A stretch of 64,000 nucleotides of DNA. Source: Macrophomina tecta. Its lineage: Eukaryota > Ascomycota > Dothideomycetes > Botryosphaeriales > Botryosphaeriaceae. The stretch lies in assembly GCA_024180945.1 (NCBI GenBank), contig JAKSGN010000007.1:4526001-4590000 (forward strand), given 5' to 3'. Under the pieces are notes generated by a model. That model had not been told where the DNA came from and did no database searches. It saw only the letters and a list, made by a program, of their open reading frames with translations. Each line of letters begins with the position of its first letter. Positions within the stretch are counted from its first letter, which is position 1. The position numbers and the translations under genes were made by a program. This document shows, one piece after another, positions 13,101 through 24,369 of this stretch.

Positions 13101-13883
13101 ATGGATTGCACCGGGATGCGGCCAGACGTGATGTCTACATACTGGGACTACTACAATCAGCTGAACCGCCGCGTCGACGAAGATCCCCTCAACCGAGTCC
13201 ACCAAAAATCAATCAATTTCCTCAAGCAGGAAATCGAAGCGATCAAGGCAGTCCTAAATCAGCAGCTCAACGTACTCAACGACTTCAGCCAAGCGCTCGA
13301 CCAGCGCAGTGAAGCTGCAGTAGGCGGAGGGTACCTGGACACCGCATACAGCGTGGAGCCGGTGATCGTGTCAAACTGCATCGCTGCTGTGGAGGCCAAG
13401 CTCCGCAGCTTCGAAGACATGCGCCTGGCGGCCGCTAACTTACAAGCGACAAACCTACAGATGATTGATTCCAATAAGGACAGGCAGGAGGCTGCGGTCT
13501 ATGCCTTCACGATCGTGACGATAATCTTCCTTCCGATGTCGTTTGTGTCTGGCTTCTTGGGCATGAATACGGCAGATATCCGCGATATGCCGCACCAGCA
13601 GTGGGTTTTCTGGGCTGCCGCTATTCCACTCACCATCCTCATCATCCTTCTGGGACTGGTGTGGGCGGGTGAGCTAGGTAATGCGTGGCGCGGATGTTTG
13701 GGGGTACTTGATGGACGAAGGACAGTCGGAGGCATGGGTAGGTATGGTGATGGTGTCAGGCCTTTCGCGTACAGGAAAAGCCTGGTCAATGGGTCAGATG
13801 GAGACGGGGATGAAGAAGTTGCTGCTCCGAGAAGGAAAGGGAGGGGCGGGCTGGTCAGGAAGAGGGCTTTGGCGTCCGCATAG
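10133..13883 (+). CDS. CorA-like divalent-cation transporter domain protein
   Basis: Seven exons: 10133-11160, 11210-11249, 11302-11698, 11769-11950, 12006-12169, 12217-12709 and 12762-13883, all with GT-AG introns of 47-70 nt and a continuous frame of about 1141 residues. Exon 1 encodes a 340-residue Pro/Arg/Thr-rich, then Gly/Glu-rich disordered head. The middle carries the soluble region seen in fungal CorA-like proteins (Trp-Met-Ile-Pro-Asn-Phe-Asp, then a Pro-Arg-Arg-Thr-Leu-like segment). The C-terminus has two transmembrane helices; the first ends in SGFLGMN (GMN near residue 1034), the selectivity motif of CorA/Mrs2/ZntB channels, and the second is WVFWAAAIPLTILIILLG. A basic tail follows. 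Mg2+ or Zn2+ transport is family knowledge; many fungal members are uncharacterised. The ATG at 10133 is chosen because upstream frame is non-coding in character, but an earlier ATG at 9926 is in frame. Confidence 0.8.
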
Positions 13884-15365
13884 TAACGGCGACGAGTAAA
13901 GCTAAGATGCGTATACGAAGCGAAATAGTCTGCTCAAGTATTCCGATCATTATCCCTCAATCTGACACGCTCATTCATTTTAATATATGCATCTGTCATC
14001 ATACTTGCATCTCTTCCCACTTCGCCCTCCATTTGTTCCTGTCTCAGAACCATCGCTTTCCGCACAACGGGCACCAACGCCTCATACGCACCCCCGGCCG
14101 CCTCCAATACCAACCTCAGCAAATCCTGGCCTGGCGCCAACCCTAAACTCATTACGACCGCATTCTGCAACCTTCTAGTCATCAGATCCAGTGGCGACGC
14201 AACCCTCTCTAATATATCTAACTCATTCTCTACGCCCAAAGTAAACTTTCTATCCTCCCGATTGTCGTAAAACTCCTCCCCTAACTCCTCTCTACTACCT
14301 AGTTCGCTTAGTACGCCCTTCTCCTACCTCTTTGCCCGAAATCTACTAAATACACTGTCTCCTAATTTAGCTTCTCTAGCACGGCATAGGTCTTGGTATG
14401 CACGCCACTTTTATCCTATCACGCCATTCCCCCGTGATACGCCTACGACCTAGGCTGCCGCCTTCCTATGCCCGCGCGCTCTCGCTCGTTGGGCGCATCG
14501 CTGCTCTCACCGCTACCGGCTGACGGAATGGTATAACTATGACATCGTTGTAGTGCCTCGCCGTATGCTACTTCTCGGGCGGAGGCTCGGCCAGCGACGA
14601 GTTATCGCAATCCGATTAGATGCCGGCGGCATCTCCCAGTGCCAAAGGCGGCGGCTGGCGATGGCAACTCGGAGAAGGTTTGCACGCAGGCTGTTGTTGC
14701 TGGAGTCCGCGGCGAATTTGCAAACTTAAATACAAATCGATCAGACCGGGTGTGATCCATTAGGCCCGCCACAACCGCCTTTTCTCGCTCGGTATTTGCG
14801 GCTGGTGCGCTGCAATCCATAGGAATCCCATCTCAGCAAGACTCTCAAGGGCGCCCTAAGGGATCATGGATTGGTCGCAGAAGCCATAATTATCCTTCAG
14901 TTCCATTGCAGTCGGCGCCACCGCCGGTTTGCTTACTCCACTAGCAGTTGTGAGTTTTTCCGTTATCTGGGCATGCTTGTGACTGAAGACAAGCTCAAAA
15001 GCGGTAGCAGTAGCCAGGGGCTGAGAATTGGGCGACTTCACCATACAAAACGTGTACGGATCCCGGTGTCGCAGCTGACCCACCAAATCACGATATATAC
15101 CCATGCAAACATAGTACCTCTCAAGAAGCGCCGCTTACGCTAGTTAGTTATTCAGCGCGATATTGTTCGCATGTCCTCTTAGTAAAGTTGAGATGGTCAA
15201 ACTTTATGCGAGAAGCCGTATTTGTTGATTAGTGAAATATTTCCTGTAAAGTATAAAAGTATTCACGCCTTGCACGAGGCACTGCCCAACTCTCCTCACT
15301 TTATATCTTAGCTTTTTGCCATTACGTCTCCCAAAGGGTTGAAAATTTTCGAAGAACTCATTACA
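13884..15365. other. gene-poor, compositionally skewed stretch
   Basis: No supportable gene. From about 14180 to 14420 the top strand is strikingly pyrimidine-rich, with frequent CTA and ACT words, unlike the flanking genes. This could be a mutated repeat fragment, but no element ends are visible. The last 120 bp are the promoter of the NmrA-like gene. Confidence 0.45.
15252..15258 (+). promoter_or_regulatory. TATA box of NmrA-like gene
   Basis: TATAAAA lies 114 bp upstream of the ATG at 15366, a normal distance for a fungal TATA promoter. Confidence 0.5.
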
Positions 15366-16544
15366 ATGAACAGCTTGAAAGAGGTCGTCGTCATTAGCGG
15401 CACTGGTGCACGAGGCATTCCCGTTGTCCATGGTAAGTAGCAACTGCGCCCGAGTACATACAATCCAGTCTACCGGCTTTTCTCTTTCAAAACTAATCTA
15501 CCTCGTAGCTTTGGCCAACAGCGGACGCTACAGTGTGCGCGTACTTACTCGTAATTGCCCAGTCCTCCCGCGTGCAGGATCTTCTCAAACTTCCGAATGT
15601 TACCCTGCTCCAGGGGAAACAGGACAGCCAATCTGACCTGCACGCCGCTTTCAAAGGTGTTTGCAGTGCGTGGGTCAATACAGATGGGTTTACACTTGGT
15701 GAGAAGGCCGAGTTATTCTACGGGATACGTGCGTACGAAATTGCACGTGCCGAGGGTGTACAGCATTACGTCTATGCCAACATCGAGTATGCATTGAAGA
15801 ACTCAGGCTGGCATGAGGCATACCACGCCTGACACCATGACGCGAAAGGACGCGTGGGTGAGTTCATCCTGGCGCAAGGTCAGGATGGAGACATGAAGGC
15901 CAGTCTACTGTCCACTGGGCCATATCTGAATATGTTGTTCGATGGAATGTATGTGCCAGAGGAAAAGGAGGATGGAAGCTTCGTTTGGGCTAATCCTGCA
16001 AGTACGTCTTCTGATCCTGTACTAACACACTATTGTGTCCTGTTACGAGCCATTAACTTAAATTTATGTAAAAGGGGATGGGAAAATTCCTCTAACAGCT
16101 TTAGAGGACGTCGGTCACTACAGCCTCTGGCTATTCGACAACCTCCCACAGGCAGCTGGTCTAAACCTAATGGTCGCAACCGAAGAAATCAGCTTTGCCG
16201 ACGTCGCAAAGACCTTCACTGAGGTCACTGGTAAAAGGGGCGAGCATCAATATGTGCCCCTTGAGCAATATCTACCTGTAGCAGAGCCTTACCCTGGCGC
16301 CTACTCCAACTGGGCCACTGATCCTGGTAAACCCCGAGATGAATCGTTCCAGACGTGGCGGGAAAATTTTTCAGCATGGCGGAGGTACTGGGGCGAGGGT
16401 CGTGCCGTAAAGAGAGATTTAGATTTCCTGACAAGTATTCATCCACATCGTATCAAGAGTGTCGCAGAGTGGATGAAAGTTGTGGGATACGATGGGAAGC
16501 GAAAGAGCGTGCTGAAGGGACTAGAAGATAGGAGAGGAGCCTAG
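15366..16544 (+). pseudogene. NmrA-like NAD(P)-binding protein, broken
   Basis: NmrA-like proteins are Rossmann-fold redox sensors or atypical short-chain dehydrogenases. Exon 1 is 15366-15432, the second exon starts at 15509, and a later intron is 16002-16074. The N-terminus has Val-Ile-Ser-Gly-Thr-Gly-Ala-Arg-Gly-Ile, the Gly-rich nucleotide loop. Later segments fit the family closely: SSRVQDLLKLPNV, a VGEFILAQ block, ALEDVGHYSLWLFDN, VATEEISFADVAKTFTEVTG and the QYVPLEQYLP block. Two lesions are visible: an extra base near 15565 (between VRVLTRN and AQSSRVQ) shifts the frame, and an in-frame TGA lies at 15830-15832. No intron of plausible size removes either. The promoter and first intron still look intact, so decay is recent or these are sequence errors. 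Confidence 0.75.
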
Positions 16545-19500
16545 GTGGCCGACGGTCGTTTAGAAAAAGAGTATCGAGGCACTAAACTACTCAAGGAATA
16601 GCAACGATGTATCTTTACTTAAATAAGTGCTTGAATAACAGGGAAGAGTTGAAGCTAATATTGCTATCCAAAACTTATGAAGATAAGGAGTAATAATGAG
16701 ACAGCAAAGAGTAGGTGCTGACCCAAGGCAGTAAGGCAAAATAAGCTAACACGTTTCGGACGTTCTTTCCGAGGTGCTGAACACAAAAACAGTAGTGGAC
16801 TGGGTCCTGCGGTAGCTTCTCTCTCATAGCCTTTAGTAAGGAGGAGTTACGATCTCTGACTATAGAAAACCTCGCCTGGTCTTCGCGGAGTTTGGAGAGG
16901 AGCCGAAGTCACACGCCCGGACAAGCTGCTCGCAGAACCGGCCCGGTTTTCGTCATTCTCTGCGGAGTACACGCCCGAGGCACTAGCCAGCGCGTTGTTG
17001 GTGAACTCCTTAACGGCCACAACGAATAAGCACATTCCGTACCGGGATTTAGTGAAGGTAGAGTCGAATATAGTGACTGGAATGCAGTAAAGAAGGGCTC
17101 TAACGCAGGCGTAGGGGCAGACAAAGCAGCTATTAAAGCGCTTACTAGTGTCGGCCCCATCTTCCGTGTAGGCGCAGGAGGCATTACAACGCTCCTCATC
17201 CTCCTGGCCTTCTGGCGGGTTCTCTACCTTTACGCCGTCACGCACGCTGCTCGGATAGTGGACCTCATGCATTAGGGCCTCGATACATCGGAAACCGGTT
17301 TCCTTATCGCCATATAGGTCATCTAGCACAGCACGGCGGGTCCGGCGGGCTTGCTAGCTTGTAATCCACTAGCCGCGTCAAACGACGATATTGCTGATAA
17401 GTATATCCAGCTTTATAAAGAGACGACCGGCTATATACTCATAAAGACTTAAGAAAGATACTATCTACGCCGCATTTACTTAGCCCCGAGATAAGTAGAC
17501 CCCGGGAAGGTATGTTCGACGGCCTGCGTAATGCATCCACCTTCGTCAGCCTACTGAGCAGCGCGTACGTAGAGAGGACACTCATTAGCCAGCACGCTAG
17601 CGTAGGAAACGGCCTATCTCTTGCGGTTATTGTTGCTAGCTGGCTTATACGACTGATTGGCATTAGCAAAGGCGTCCATTCGTCCACATGCCGATCCCTC
17701 TATGACGCGTCAAAAACTTACGCACCCTATACCGACCCACTAAATACACCGCGAATTTACTGTCTATCCAGAAGAAACGGTCAGCGCTTGGAAACGTTCT
17801 TTCTGCAACTGGCGGGCTGCAGAACGGACTACATCCAGATTAGGCCATACATGACACGCTAACCAACAACCGTGTTCTTATGGTTGCTAAGGCTGGCACG
17901 TGCTCAAGAATAATCAGGTCGTTGTCAAATTCGGCTGTGGGCTCCAAGTTCTGCCCACATCGGATCATGCTGCAATATCAAGCTACAGGTGTTACACATA
18001 ATTTTTTGGTCTTCCTTCCTCAGCATAGCGTATGATCGAATGGTGAGTAAGACTGAATACACGCCTATTTGCTCGTCTTTCACTAAATTGACCTAGTCAT
18101 CCCGAACGTACACGCTTTAAGATAAACATATAGTATGGGACTATGGGGAGTTGAAGCAGTCGTTCGGGCGTAAATTTTAGATTAATATAGGGCCAATTAT
18201 GTCTACGGGACTGCTCCGACTACCCACGGCCTGCTTGACCTGAGGAACTATGTCCAGTCTCGTTTGTATTTGATCATAATGGGTACCAAACGGACGAACA
18301 GTTGTAAGTTCGCGTTTTTATTTTCAAGCGGTCCGCAATCTTCCGCTCAAATTTTGTTGCTCTGGAAGCCGTAGAACTCAAAGCTATATTTTTCAAATCC
18401 ATATTTGCTTGTTTACCTGAATTTTTGTCTGGGTCTGTCAGAAAGTGTGACGTGGATGCTCGGCGACAACGTTTTATTGAAGCTTGTCTGACGAACATCT
18501 AATTAGGCAATTTAAGCCGTATATTTCTGTTTGTGTCTAAATTTGGCCCTGCGGCCCGTCCTAGTTTCGGTTTGGGTCTTCCCGATGGCCCAACTTCCGT
18601 CTCGAATCTCATCGCCTTATCAGCTTCACATCTCTCTGTCGCCATCCTCTGAACCTCACTTGACTTTCTCCATTATCACACCGCTGGCCCCAACACGGCG
18701 CTGTCTCCCCGCCAACGCCTCACTAGCGTGAGGCGCTGCAGTCTCCAGCAATTCATGGAACCTGGGGACCACCCCTGCATTCATCCATGTCTAAATCTGC
18801 CCTGAGAAAGAATGTCCCATCATCAATTCGTCCAAGACATATTGGGACTCATCACTCGAACTTCTACCCGCTAGTAATGTTTCCATTGCGAGAAAATTCG
18901 ACGCCGGGCTTCTGGAGGAGCGGCAAAAATCTTACACGTGAACTTAATATTGAGCAATTGCTGCTTTTGCTCCCTGGCGTCTGAACCGGGCACTGTATCG
19001 AAAATAAAGTGCTGGTTATTGCTTCCCTTGTGTTCGCCGTCTCCGGCATCTTCAAGAAGCTGCATGATCTCGCAAATCCTTTCTTCAGCCCTGCATGGTT
19101 AGCCGCACTAAACTGGTAGTTTGTCTGGTGTACGCTTGTTGCAGCACACCAGTTGGCGAAGCAGAGGCGTGCACAGTCGAGAGCGAGAATTCAGATCTGA
19201 TAGTCCTTATCGGATTTCTGGGGCTTCACAGGACGTGTTCGCACAAGTGAAGGACTTTCTGGAACGGCCGCTGTACGATATAACCTGGTTGTTGGAATAA
19301 TCATGTATATTTGGCTTTCTGCCAAGTTTAGTCTGCGCGGGGGAGAATAAAAGGCCACTCCACGGGCTCTCTCCTCCAACACCATGCCAATTCATGCCTT
19401 CGCCACTGAATAAGCTGCCACTGCACACGTCCCAACACTGGTATTACATGCCGAAACCTGTTCGAAGTTGGCTGCTGAAAATTGTAAGTAAGCACGGTGG

Positions 19501-20094
19501 AAGATTAAGAACAATCTGTTAGGGCAGAGGGCCAGAAGCGGTTTAGCGTATACACTAAGTAGGATAGGCGCCTTGGCAGTCGTAAATAGCTACTCAACAA
19601 CAGACTAATACAATCAGACTTGCTCTCACTTTTTCTTCGTTTTGGCACGGCGCCACAACACACTCTGCTGACACGGTTTCGGATTTCCTCGCAAAAAGGC
19701 ACTGAAGAGTTGATCGGCCACTTTGTCCATATTTTTAGTATTCACAAGCATCATGCATCCCAAAACCTTTATACATCACATGGTATAGCAGCAATGACAA
19801 AACTGTCTAGACACAGACCCTTGGGCTCTGAACGCACAAGTAGACATTGTTTGAGTGAGGCAGTTTGCTTCTCCATATCTGAAGTCTTAAATATTATATT
19901 ATGCGGGAAAATTATCACCGTGGAGTTTCCCTCAAGCGCGCAGCTGCACGACCGCACATTTGAGAGCGGGAAAGTAAAAAACAGCAAGGAAATGGGGGAG
20001 ACGGCTTTGACAGGATAAGCGCGACTTTCTCCTTCCACACAGCTCACGAAGCTGGCAAAGCACCAGCATCACAGAGGTTTGCAATCTGCTGGCC
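16545..20094. other. 3.5-kb gene-poor region with unidentified open frames
   Basis: I recognise no gene. Two frames stay open longer than the rest: 16847-17329 (-), 160 codons, and 17512-17862 (+), 116 codons with a hydrophobic centre (Leu-Ala-Val-Ile-Val-Ala-Ser-Trp-Leu-Ile). Neither has a convincing start context, splice structure or family motif. Patches around 17390-17470, 17990-18200 and 19540-19620 are AT-rich with many TA steps, which suggests mutated repeat remnants. Confidence 0.4.
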
Positions 20095-20837
20095 TTACTT
20101 GGACAGGCAGAGCTGGTACGCGATAAAGAACGTGGCGACTTTCTCCGCAACGCAACCAACTGCCTCGGCGCGCGTATCCTTGAACCCACAGAGCGCGCCA
20201 CCAGCCGCCAAGATGGCGGTGGCGCCGACGGTGCAGGAGCTGCAGGTGGACGGGTTGGGGGCGGAGGAACCTGGAAAGGGGGGTTGCTGTCAGTTCGCGG
20301 ACGTGCAAGACAGGGCTGCTCAGAGAGCGGCGTGCACGTACATATCCACTTGGACTTCGCTTGGGTTTTGGCGGCCTCGACCTCCGCCGTCATGTCGAAG
20401 GGACCGGTGCGGCGCTTCGTGAGATCGGCGTCGCGTTTGACGGTGGCCGGCACGATGGCGGACAGCTCTCCGTCCGGCGGGTTCTCGATGCGGTCAATCA
20501 GGGCGTCGACGTAGATGTCGACCCATTCATGGCTGCGGTGGGGGAAATTTAGGGAATGGGTCAGCACGTTACGGGACAATTCACAGTTTGCTCCATGGGG
20601 TTGCAGCCAAGGGAGGGAGGCGCACCTAAGGCAGCCGTCGGCCAGATCATCGATGATGAGCTTCTCGTTCGTGACGTTGAAGTCGTTGAGGTACGCAATC
20701 AACTGCTTACCAGCGCTGACTTCGATCTCATCGGCCGCGCAGGTGACGTTGGTCTTGCCGGTGGAGGCAAGCGAAACGGGGCTTGCCAAGACAAAGGTGG
20801 CGAAAAGGCCAGTAAAGAGGGTGGTAGTGAACTTCAT
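20095..20837 (-). CDS. small secreted cysteine-containing protein, 192 residues
   Basis: Three exons, 20837-20626, 20532-20342 and 20270-20095, have introns of 93 and 71 nt (GTGCGC...CGCAG and GTACGT...TCCAG). The frame closes exactly at TAA. Residues 1-19 are a signal peptide (MKFTTTLFTGLFATFVLA, then Ser-Pro). The mature part has two Asn-x-Thr sites, a Cys pair at about 33 and 69, and dibasic Lys-Arg sites near 113 and 121 that could be Kex2 cleavage points. A C-terminal 58-residue module follows with six cysteines spaced C-x(8)-C-x(2)-C-x(15)-C-x(12)-C-x(14)-C around Ala/Gly-rich helices. The spacing loosely recalls fungal calcium-binding CBP1-like proteins, but I would not assign it. It sits alone in gene-poor DNA, as effector-type genes often do. 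Function unknown. Confidence 0.75.
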
Positions 20838-20955
20838 AGTGAAGAATTTTTGTTGAGGGGTTGTGGGGAAATGAATGACCTCTTGGTGAGCTGAGACTTG
20901 AACGAGTGAAGTTGAGCGCGTGATGAGGTACAACTTCACTGTTCCTTAGGAGTGC

Positions 20956-20961
20956 TTTATA
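20956..20961 (-). promoter_or_regulatory. TATA box of secreted-protein gene
   Basis: TATAAA on the minus strand lies 119 bp upstream of the start at 20837. Confidence 0.45.
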
Positions 20962-21966
20962 CTACTGCGCTGGTTGAAGCGTCGATACTACCACACTGCC
21001 ATTTCCACGCCTATCCGAGGCTCAGATGAGTCTCATTTCCGCCTCTTCTGTATCTGACGGTAGTCAGTCAGTCAATACGAGACACCATGACATTCTCAGT
21101 ACGTGAATGTCATTGTTCCTGTCGGATGTGATGTTGTTGAAGACGCCAAGAAAGGCAATAGCCGAGCGGAAGCGTGAGTCGGCACCAGCCGGTGCGAGTC
21201 AGCGAGGTGAAAGCCAGCAAGAAGGGCCTCATTCCATGGTGAGACTTGTCAGGAACTTGTCCTAACGCTGTAAAACGTGGCCGATCTCCGAGGAGTGGCA
21301 GCTTCTGACAAGTACTGATTAAGTGTATGCCTACGGAGTATGTGAGGTAGAGTTGTACTGGGCGTATGCTTGGACGATAGAGGGACGCTTGGAGCATCTG
21401 GGTAGCTGCAGAGTCATGTGGTGCTGCTGACGTAGAAGGTCAGTTCGACGCAAAATGGGGCCATGTTCTAGAATGATGCGAGACCGGCAACGTGATGCGG
21501 CGAAGCTACTCGTATGTACTGGACTTGTCACTTGGCACGTCAAGCCCTAACAAGCCCGGGACCTGTCAGGTCAAACAAAGGCATGAGCTCGGGCTCATCA
21601 AGCCTCATCCACTATATCAGTCGGCCATCAGTGGGGACCCGACCAGCTCGCCACTTACTCATTTCGTAATTAGGCTTGACAACTTGCAAGTCAGCCATCA
21701 GCAGATACCAGCAGGGCCATTTAAGCAGCAGGGGTAGGCATTACTAACGTGCCCAGATGTCCGCGCGTTCTAACCCGGTTCTCGGAAGTTCCGATTCCTG
21801 TGCCGCTGTCCTAATCGCGTTTCTTCCCGCGTCTCTTCCCGCGTCTAAAACTAGTAAAAAAGTGTTCATCTTTACAGGAAGCTATACCGTAAACAGTAAT
21901 GAAGATCCTGTATTCGTGGATCCAAGGAATAAATAAGGTGCAATAGTTCGGCGAAAGCTTGAATCG

Positions 21967-22005
21967 GACGGGCGAAACCTACAGACTCTGTAGGTTTCAC
22001 CCGTC
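21967..22005. repeat. near-perfect 18-bp inverted repeat
   Basis: The left arm GACGGGCGAAACCTACAG (21967-21984) and the right arm CTGTAGGTTTCACCCGTC (21988-22005) are reverse complements except for one position. A 3-nt loop ACT separates them. No gene ends next to it, so a transcription terminator is unlikely. It may be the tip of a decayed inverted-repeat element. No second copy was seen in the window. Confidence 0.8.
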
Positions 22006-23214
22006 AAGCCGATCCGCACCGTCTTGGCATAAATGGAGGCTGAGGAAGCCCTGACTCGTGAGTGCCACAAGTTCCAACTGCAACCCTCGGGTTCGTACCG
22101 AATCCGGATTATGGACAACTCCCGGTGAATCGGCGCGTGCTGCTTTGCCAAGTGATAAGTGCTAGAAAAAAAAAATTGAGGATGAAAGACGCTTGCCACA
22201 TACGCCGGAGCATGATCACTCACCGTGATATCGAACAGCTCGGTGCCGCCTCAGGAGTCTGTGTACATACCAAACGGAGCCTCGCTCATACCATGACAGT
22301 GAGCTCGGTTATAATCTTGGTAGACTTACAAAATCGGGTACATGTCGCAGGTGGGGCACCGCTGCCTGCTTACGACCGCAGAATCTCCAAAGAAGCATTG
22401 CATCCAGTCCAGTAGTAGGTAGGATAGAGGCGCGTAGAGCCCTCCCGGCGGAATTCTTCTGTATTATCGAACCCAGAAACACCACATTGGTGCTGTATTC
22501 CGTTAAGGAACCGGATCAACACCCGTACAGCTCTGGCGTCAGCCCTGGCGAGGAATATTGTGCGTATTCGGACCTCAGATGCGACCAAGCTTAAAGGGGC
22601 TCTGCATCCCTGCTCGGTTGAGTGCGAACCCCCTAACTGTATATTTGCCTCTCTTTGGGCATGATCTACCTACTTGGGGATTCCTCACCTCGCGACGGTA
22701 TGCTTAAAAGAGCGATCTCGCCAAGCTCTCACCTACCCTAATTGCCGAAACCTTCCTGACTCATAAGTGGCTGCAACCAAGTGGGCCGCTAGTGTGTACG
22801 CGTGTCCCCCGCCACAGAGATTTAACCTAAAGGCAAGCGGTCAATTCGCACCGCACGGTCGGGAGCCCCACGATAACGTGGCGCCTGTCATCGCCCATAA
22901 GGCATGCACGGCATCCGGGCACAAGAGGCCGAAAGCATATCGTCACGCGCATAGTGAGATTGATGAAGCTTGCCTGGCGCTAAGCTTATGTGGCCCGCGT
23001 CATTACGGAGCGAGGGACGTAGCTTCTGATGTTTTTTTAAAAGTCTGATTGGCGGTCGATTAAACCATTTAAGGCCAGTGTTTCCAGAGAACACGGCCAT
23101 TTCATAGCTCACATGGTTACAAAGATGATTTACGCGAACCATATCTTGGCTCCGTCAATTACTTGCATTCGCTACACGACCGCACTAAAATCTACACCGC
23201 CCCGAATCGCTCGG

Positions 23215-23599
23215 CTACCAGGGGCAATAGCCGTTGGATCCGCCGAATGACTTGCAGCAAGCCGTCCATTTGTCACCGCTGATTTTGTTCTGGCCGCAGT
23301 ACTGACCAGGATAGTCAATCTTCGGGGCAATTGCATACGTTTCTGGAGACTTCTTTTAGCGGCCTGTACTGAGCCGCACAGGTGGGGAAGACGCACGAGC
23401 AACCGAGTTCCAGTTCTTGCAGCACTGTTCAGTTGAGTAATCATGGAGGGCGAGGTTCTTGCCGCTGGTGCAGGCACATAGATTGTGGTAGTCTGCCTGA
23501 ACAGCCCTGTGGAAAGTCAGTATTTGCCACCTCACAATCTCTGGCGGAGCCGTACGTCAGGAAGGGCAGAAGAGCCAGTAGAGCGGTAGTGAGCTGCAT
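23215..23599 (-). CDS. small secreted cysteine-rich protein, paralogue A (93 residues)
   Basis: Three exons, 23599-23556, 23506-23397 and 23342-23215. Introns are 49 nt (GTACGG, branch ACTGAC, acceptor CCACAG; phase 2) and 54 nt (GTGCGT...CTCCAG; phase 1). The signal peptide is MQLTTALLALLPFLTAVQA with likely cleavage before Asp-Tyr-His. The mature protein of about 74 residues has eight cysteines in the order C-x-C, CC, C, CC, C, with a Trp-Thr-Ala-Cys-Cys segment near the end and a final Cys-Pro-Trp. Unspliced, every frame is broken, so the gene is easy to miss. The gene at 24370 has the same layout, facing the other way about 770 bp off. Probably an apoplastic or effector-like protein, by inference from size, signal peptide and cysteine density. 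Confidence 0.75.
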
Positions 23600-23693
23600 A
23601 GTTGCGTTTTGAGAACGGAGGGGTAGGGGCAATTTTCGTCTTCTGGATCGTAGGCTGTGCTTGGTATGCTGGAACCATGGAGATTCTCTTTGG

Positions 23694-23699
23694 TTTATA
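23694..23699 (-). promoter_or_regulatory. TATA box of secreted paralogue A
   Basis: TATAAA on the minus strand, 95 bp upstream of the start codon at 23599. Confidence 0.5.
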
Positions 23700-24277
23700 T
23701 GCTCCGTCAATGTTTGAACTCGGCTCTCATCTATGTCCTGACATCTTTCATACTTACTCGCCCTCGTATTTCTCATTTCACCAACTTATGACACTAAGTC
23801 ATTGATGGGAGGATAGCTGTATGGTGTAGCGACCGGTATTAGGTCACAAACAGCAGTCACAAGCCAATGGAATGGTTGCGGACGGGCGAGTTGCTGCCGG
23901 GTTTCTTCGAGTCCAATGGGCCTAGACGGCGGTGCTCAGCTCATATGTCGATCACATCCGTGCGTATATCCGTACATACTGACCGCATCCCTCTCAAGCA
24001 GGCCAAGATATTCGCGACTCGGGGGATATCGTCTGCTTTAGTTGAGATCTGGAAGCAGGGGTTGATGACTCGACGAAATGAACCGTCAGGATCCTGGGCT
24101 CTGAAGAACCTTGGAACCGCCAGAACTGGCTCTGTGCTGTCTAGTAAATTGCTTGCCGTTATTCGCTTTGTCTCGTGAATGGCGGAACAGCAATTTTCGG
24201 CGAAGTCTGAGGTGGTGCTGTTCAAGTCAGGCACGGGATGGAGAGCTGGGGAGTTACTTGGTACTCTCTTTTCTAGA

Positions 24278-24283
24278 TATAAA
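24278..24283 (+). promoter_or_regulatory. TATA box of secreted paralogue B
   Basis: TATAAA in the context AGATATAAAGAGG, 87 bp upstream of the ATG at 24370. Confidence 0.55.
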
Positions 24284-24369
24284 GAGGACCGCCACGGGGA
24301 ACCAGAGTATCATCAACAAAGCATTTCAAGCTGTTCGACAACCACCTGCCACTCTTTCAGCCTACAAAG

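Larger units (their letters stand above)
20838..23214. other. gene-poor stretch between secreted-protein genes
   Basis: No gene can be supported over 2.4 kb. It holds a TATA box near 20956, an inverted repeat at 21967-22005, and a run of nine A at 22165. Frames are short and lack family motifs. Confidence 0.5.
23600..24369. promoter_or_regulatory. divergent promoter region of the secreted-protein pair
   Basis: 770 bp between two divergent paralogues. A TATA box is present for each gene (23694-23699 on the minus strand, 24278-24283 on the plus strand), 87-95 bp from the respective ATG. No credible gene lies between. Confidence 0.55.

Noticed and set aside
16847..17329. 160-codon minus-strand open frame
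   Set aside because: No recognisable domain; surrounded by AT-rich decayed sequence; start context weak. Kept only as a note in the gap entry.
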